Below, in pieces: positions 63,765-64,000 of a DNA stretch of 64,000 nucleotides. The DNA lies in assembly GCA_021732415.1 (NCBI GenBank), contig JAKFVC010000122.1, positions 1-64,000 of the forward strand, in the 5' to 3' direction. Origin of the DNA: Planctomycetaceae bacterium (GTDB lineage: Bacteria > Planctomycetota > Planctomycetia > Planctomycetales > Planctomycetaceae). The stretch's first letter is position 1. Each line of letters opens with the position of its first letter. Position numbers and translations under genes: made by a program. The notes beneath the pieces were generated by a model. The model worked only from the letters and a program-made list of their open reading frames with translations, searched no databases and had not been told where the DNA came from.

Positions 63765-64000
63765 CGCAAACTCCTTTGAATTATCAGTATTGAACCTCAG
63801 CGAGAAAGTGCCACGAATTCGGCAAGTTCCATTAAATGGCGTGGGTCTTGTGAATCGCGACCGAGCAATTTGGTTGCCCCGAGATCAGGCGGCGTTCCCG
63901 GGGCCTCGCAAATGCTCTGTCTGAACCTACATCTGCACATTTCAGGCCAGTGAGTTCGCGGCAATCGAAACCGCTCGGGAGCCCGTGCCTCCGATGTCGC

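Noticed and set aside
63780-63830. Second sigma54-type promoter ahead of the small membrane-protein gene
   Set aside because: TGGCAC is present, but the distance from GG to the GC element is nine bases, not ten, and TTGC is absent.

Overview
The window reads as a chromosomal segment of a planctomycete. The main reason is the density of families expanded in that phylum: two DUF1549/DUF1553 proteins with PSCyt-type heme motifs, four intact DUF1501 proteins plus one decayed fragment, two DUF1592-group cytochromes, two DUF1552 proteins, a sulfatase, PPC-domain and WG-repeat proteins, an HTTM protein, and a large secreted Ig-like protein with a planctomycete-type N-terminus (VESLETLTLLS). The DNA is moderately GC-rich. 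No rRNA or tRNA gene was recognised. The genus cannot be fixed from the sequence alone.

Layout. 60-7746 (minus) is a DUF1501 / PPC / DUF1549-DUF1553 gene series interrupted by a four-helix-bundle gene and a RelE/ParE toxin-antitoxin pair. 8189-14947 holds secreted enzymes: an SGNH hydrolase, a sulfatase, an unusual 2H phosphoesterase-HAD phosphatase fusion and a glycoside-hydrolase-like protein. 15074-20211 (minus) is a compact DUF1592-DUF1552-ankyrin operon. 20212-22885 has no large gene. It carries a sigma54-type promoter driving a 41-residue membrane protein with its own terminator, a DUF1501 remnant and a field of palindromic repeats. 22886-24070 is a secreted glycosidase-like protein.

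24215-31362 is an accessory island. It holds a PIN-toxin/HTH-antitoxin pair, a trypsin-like peptidase, and a divergent 1388-residue protein with a predicted N-terminal PD-(D/E)xK (Cap4/DUF4297-like) nuclease and a STAND-type P-loop ATPase. An orphan antitoxin-like gene follows. The peptidase/nuclease-STAND pair is the best candidate in the window for a poorly described, probably antiviral, conflict system.

31457-40376 returns to DUF1501/DUF1552/DUF1592 genes plus an esterase. A RAYT-type Y1 transposase element with perfect 43-bp inverted ends sits between a DUF1592 gene and its DUF1552 partner. 40561-46285 has a kelch-like secreted protein, an MFS transporter, a VOC protein and a Gfo/Idh/MocA oxidoreductase. 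46562-49630 is the three-subunit proton-translocating transhydrogenase operon pntAA-pntAB-pntB. 49973-56147 has an SSS symporter and a second DUF1549/1553-DUF1501 operon. 56818-60070 is a giant Ig-like gene cut off by a 5'-truncated IS5-type transposase. The window ends with WG-repeat and HTTM proteins and two tiny genes on the minus strand, one a lipoprotein.

Intergenic DNA is unusually rich in long inverted repeats from several dispersed families. Several lie at gene ends, where they could act as terminators or as REP/BIME-like elements. All functions are read from sequence motifs and family knowledge; no database search was run.
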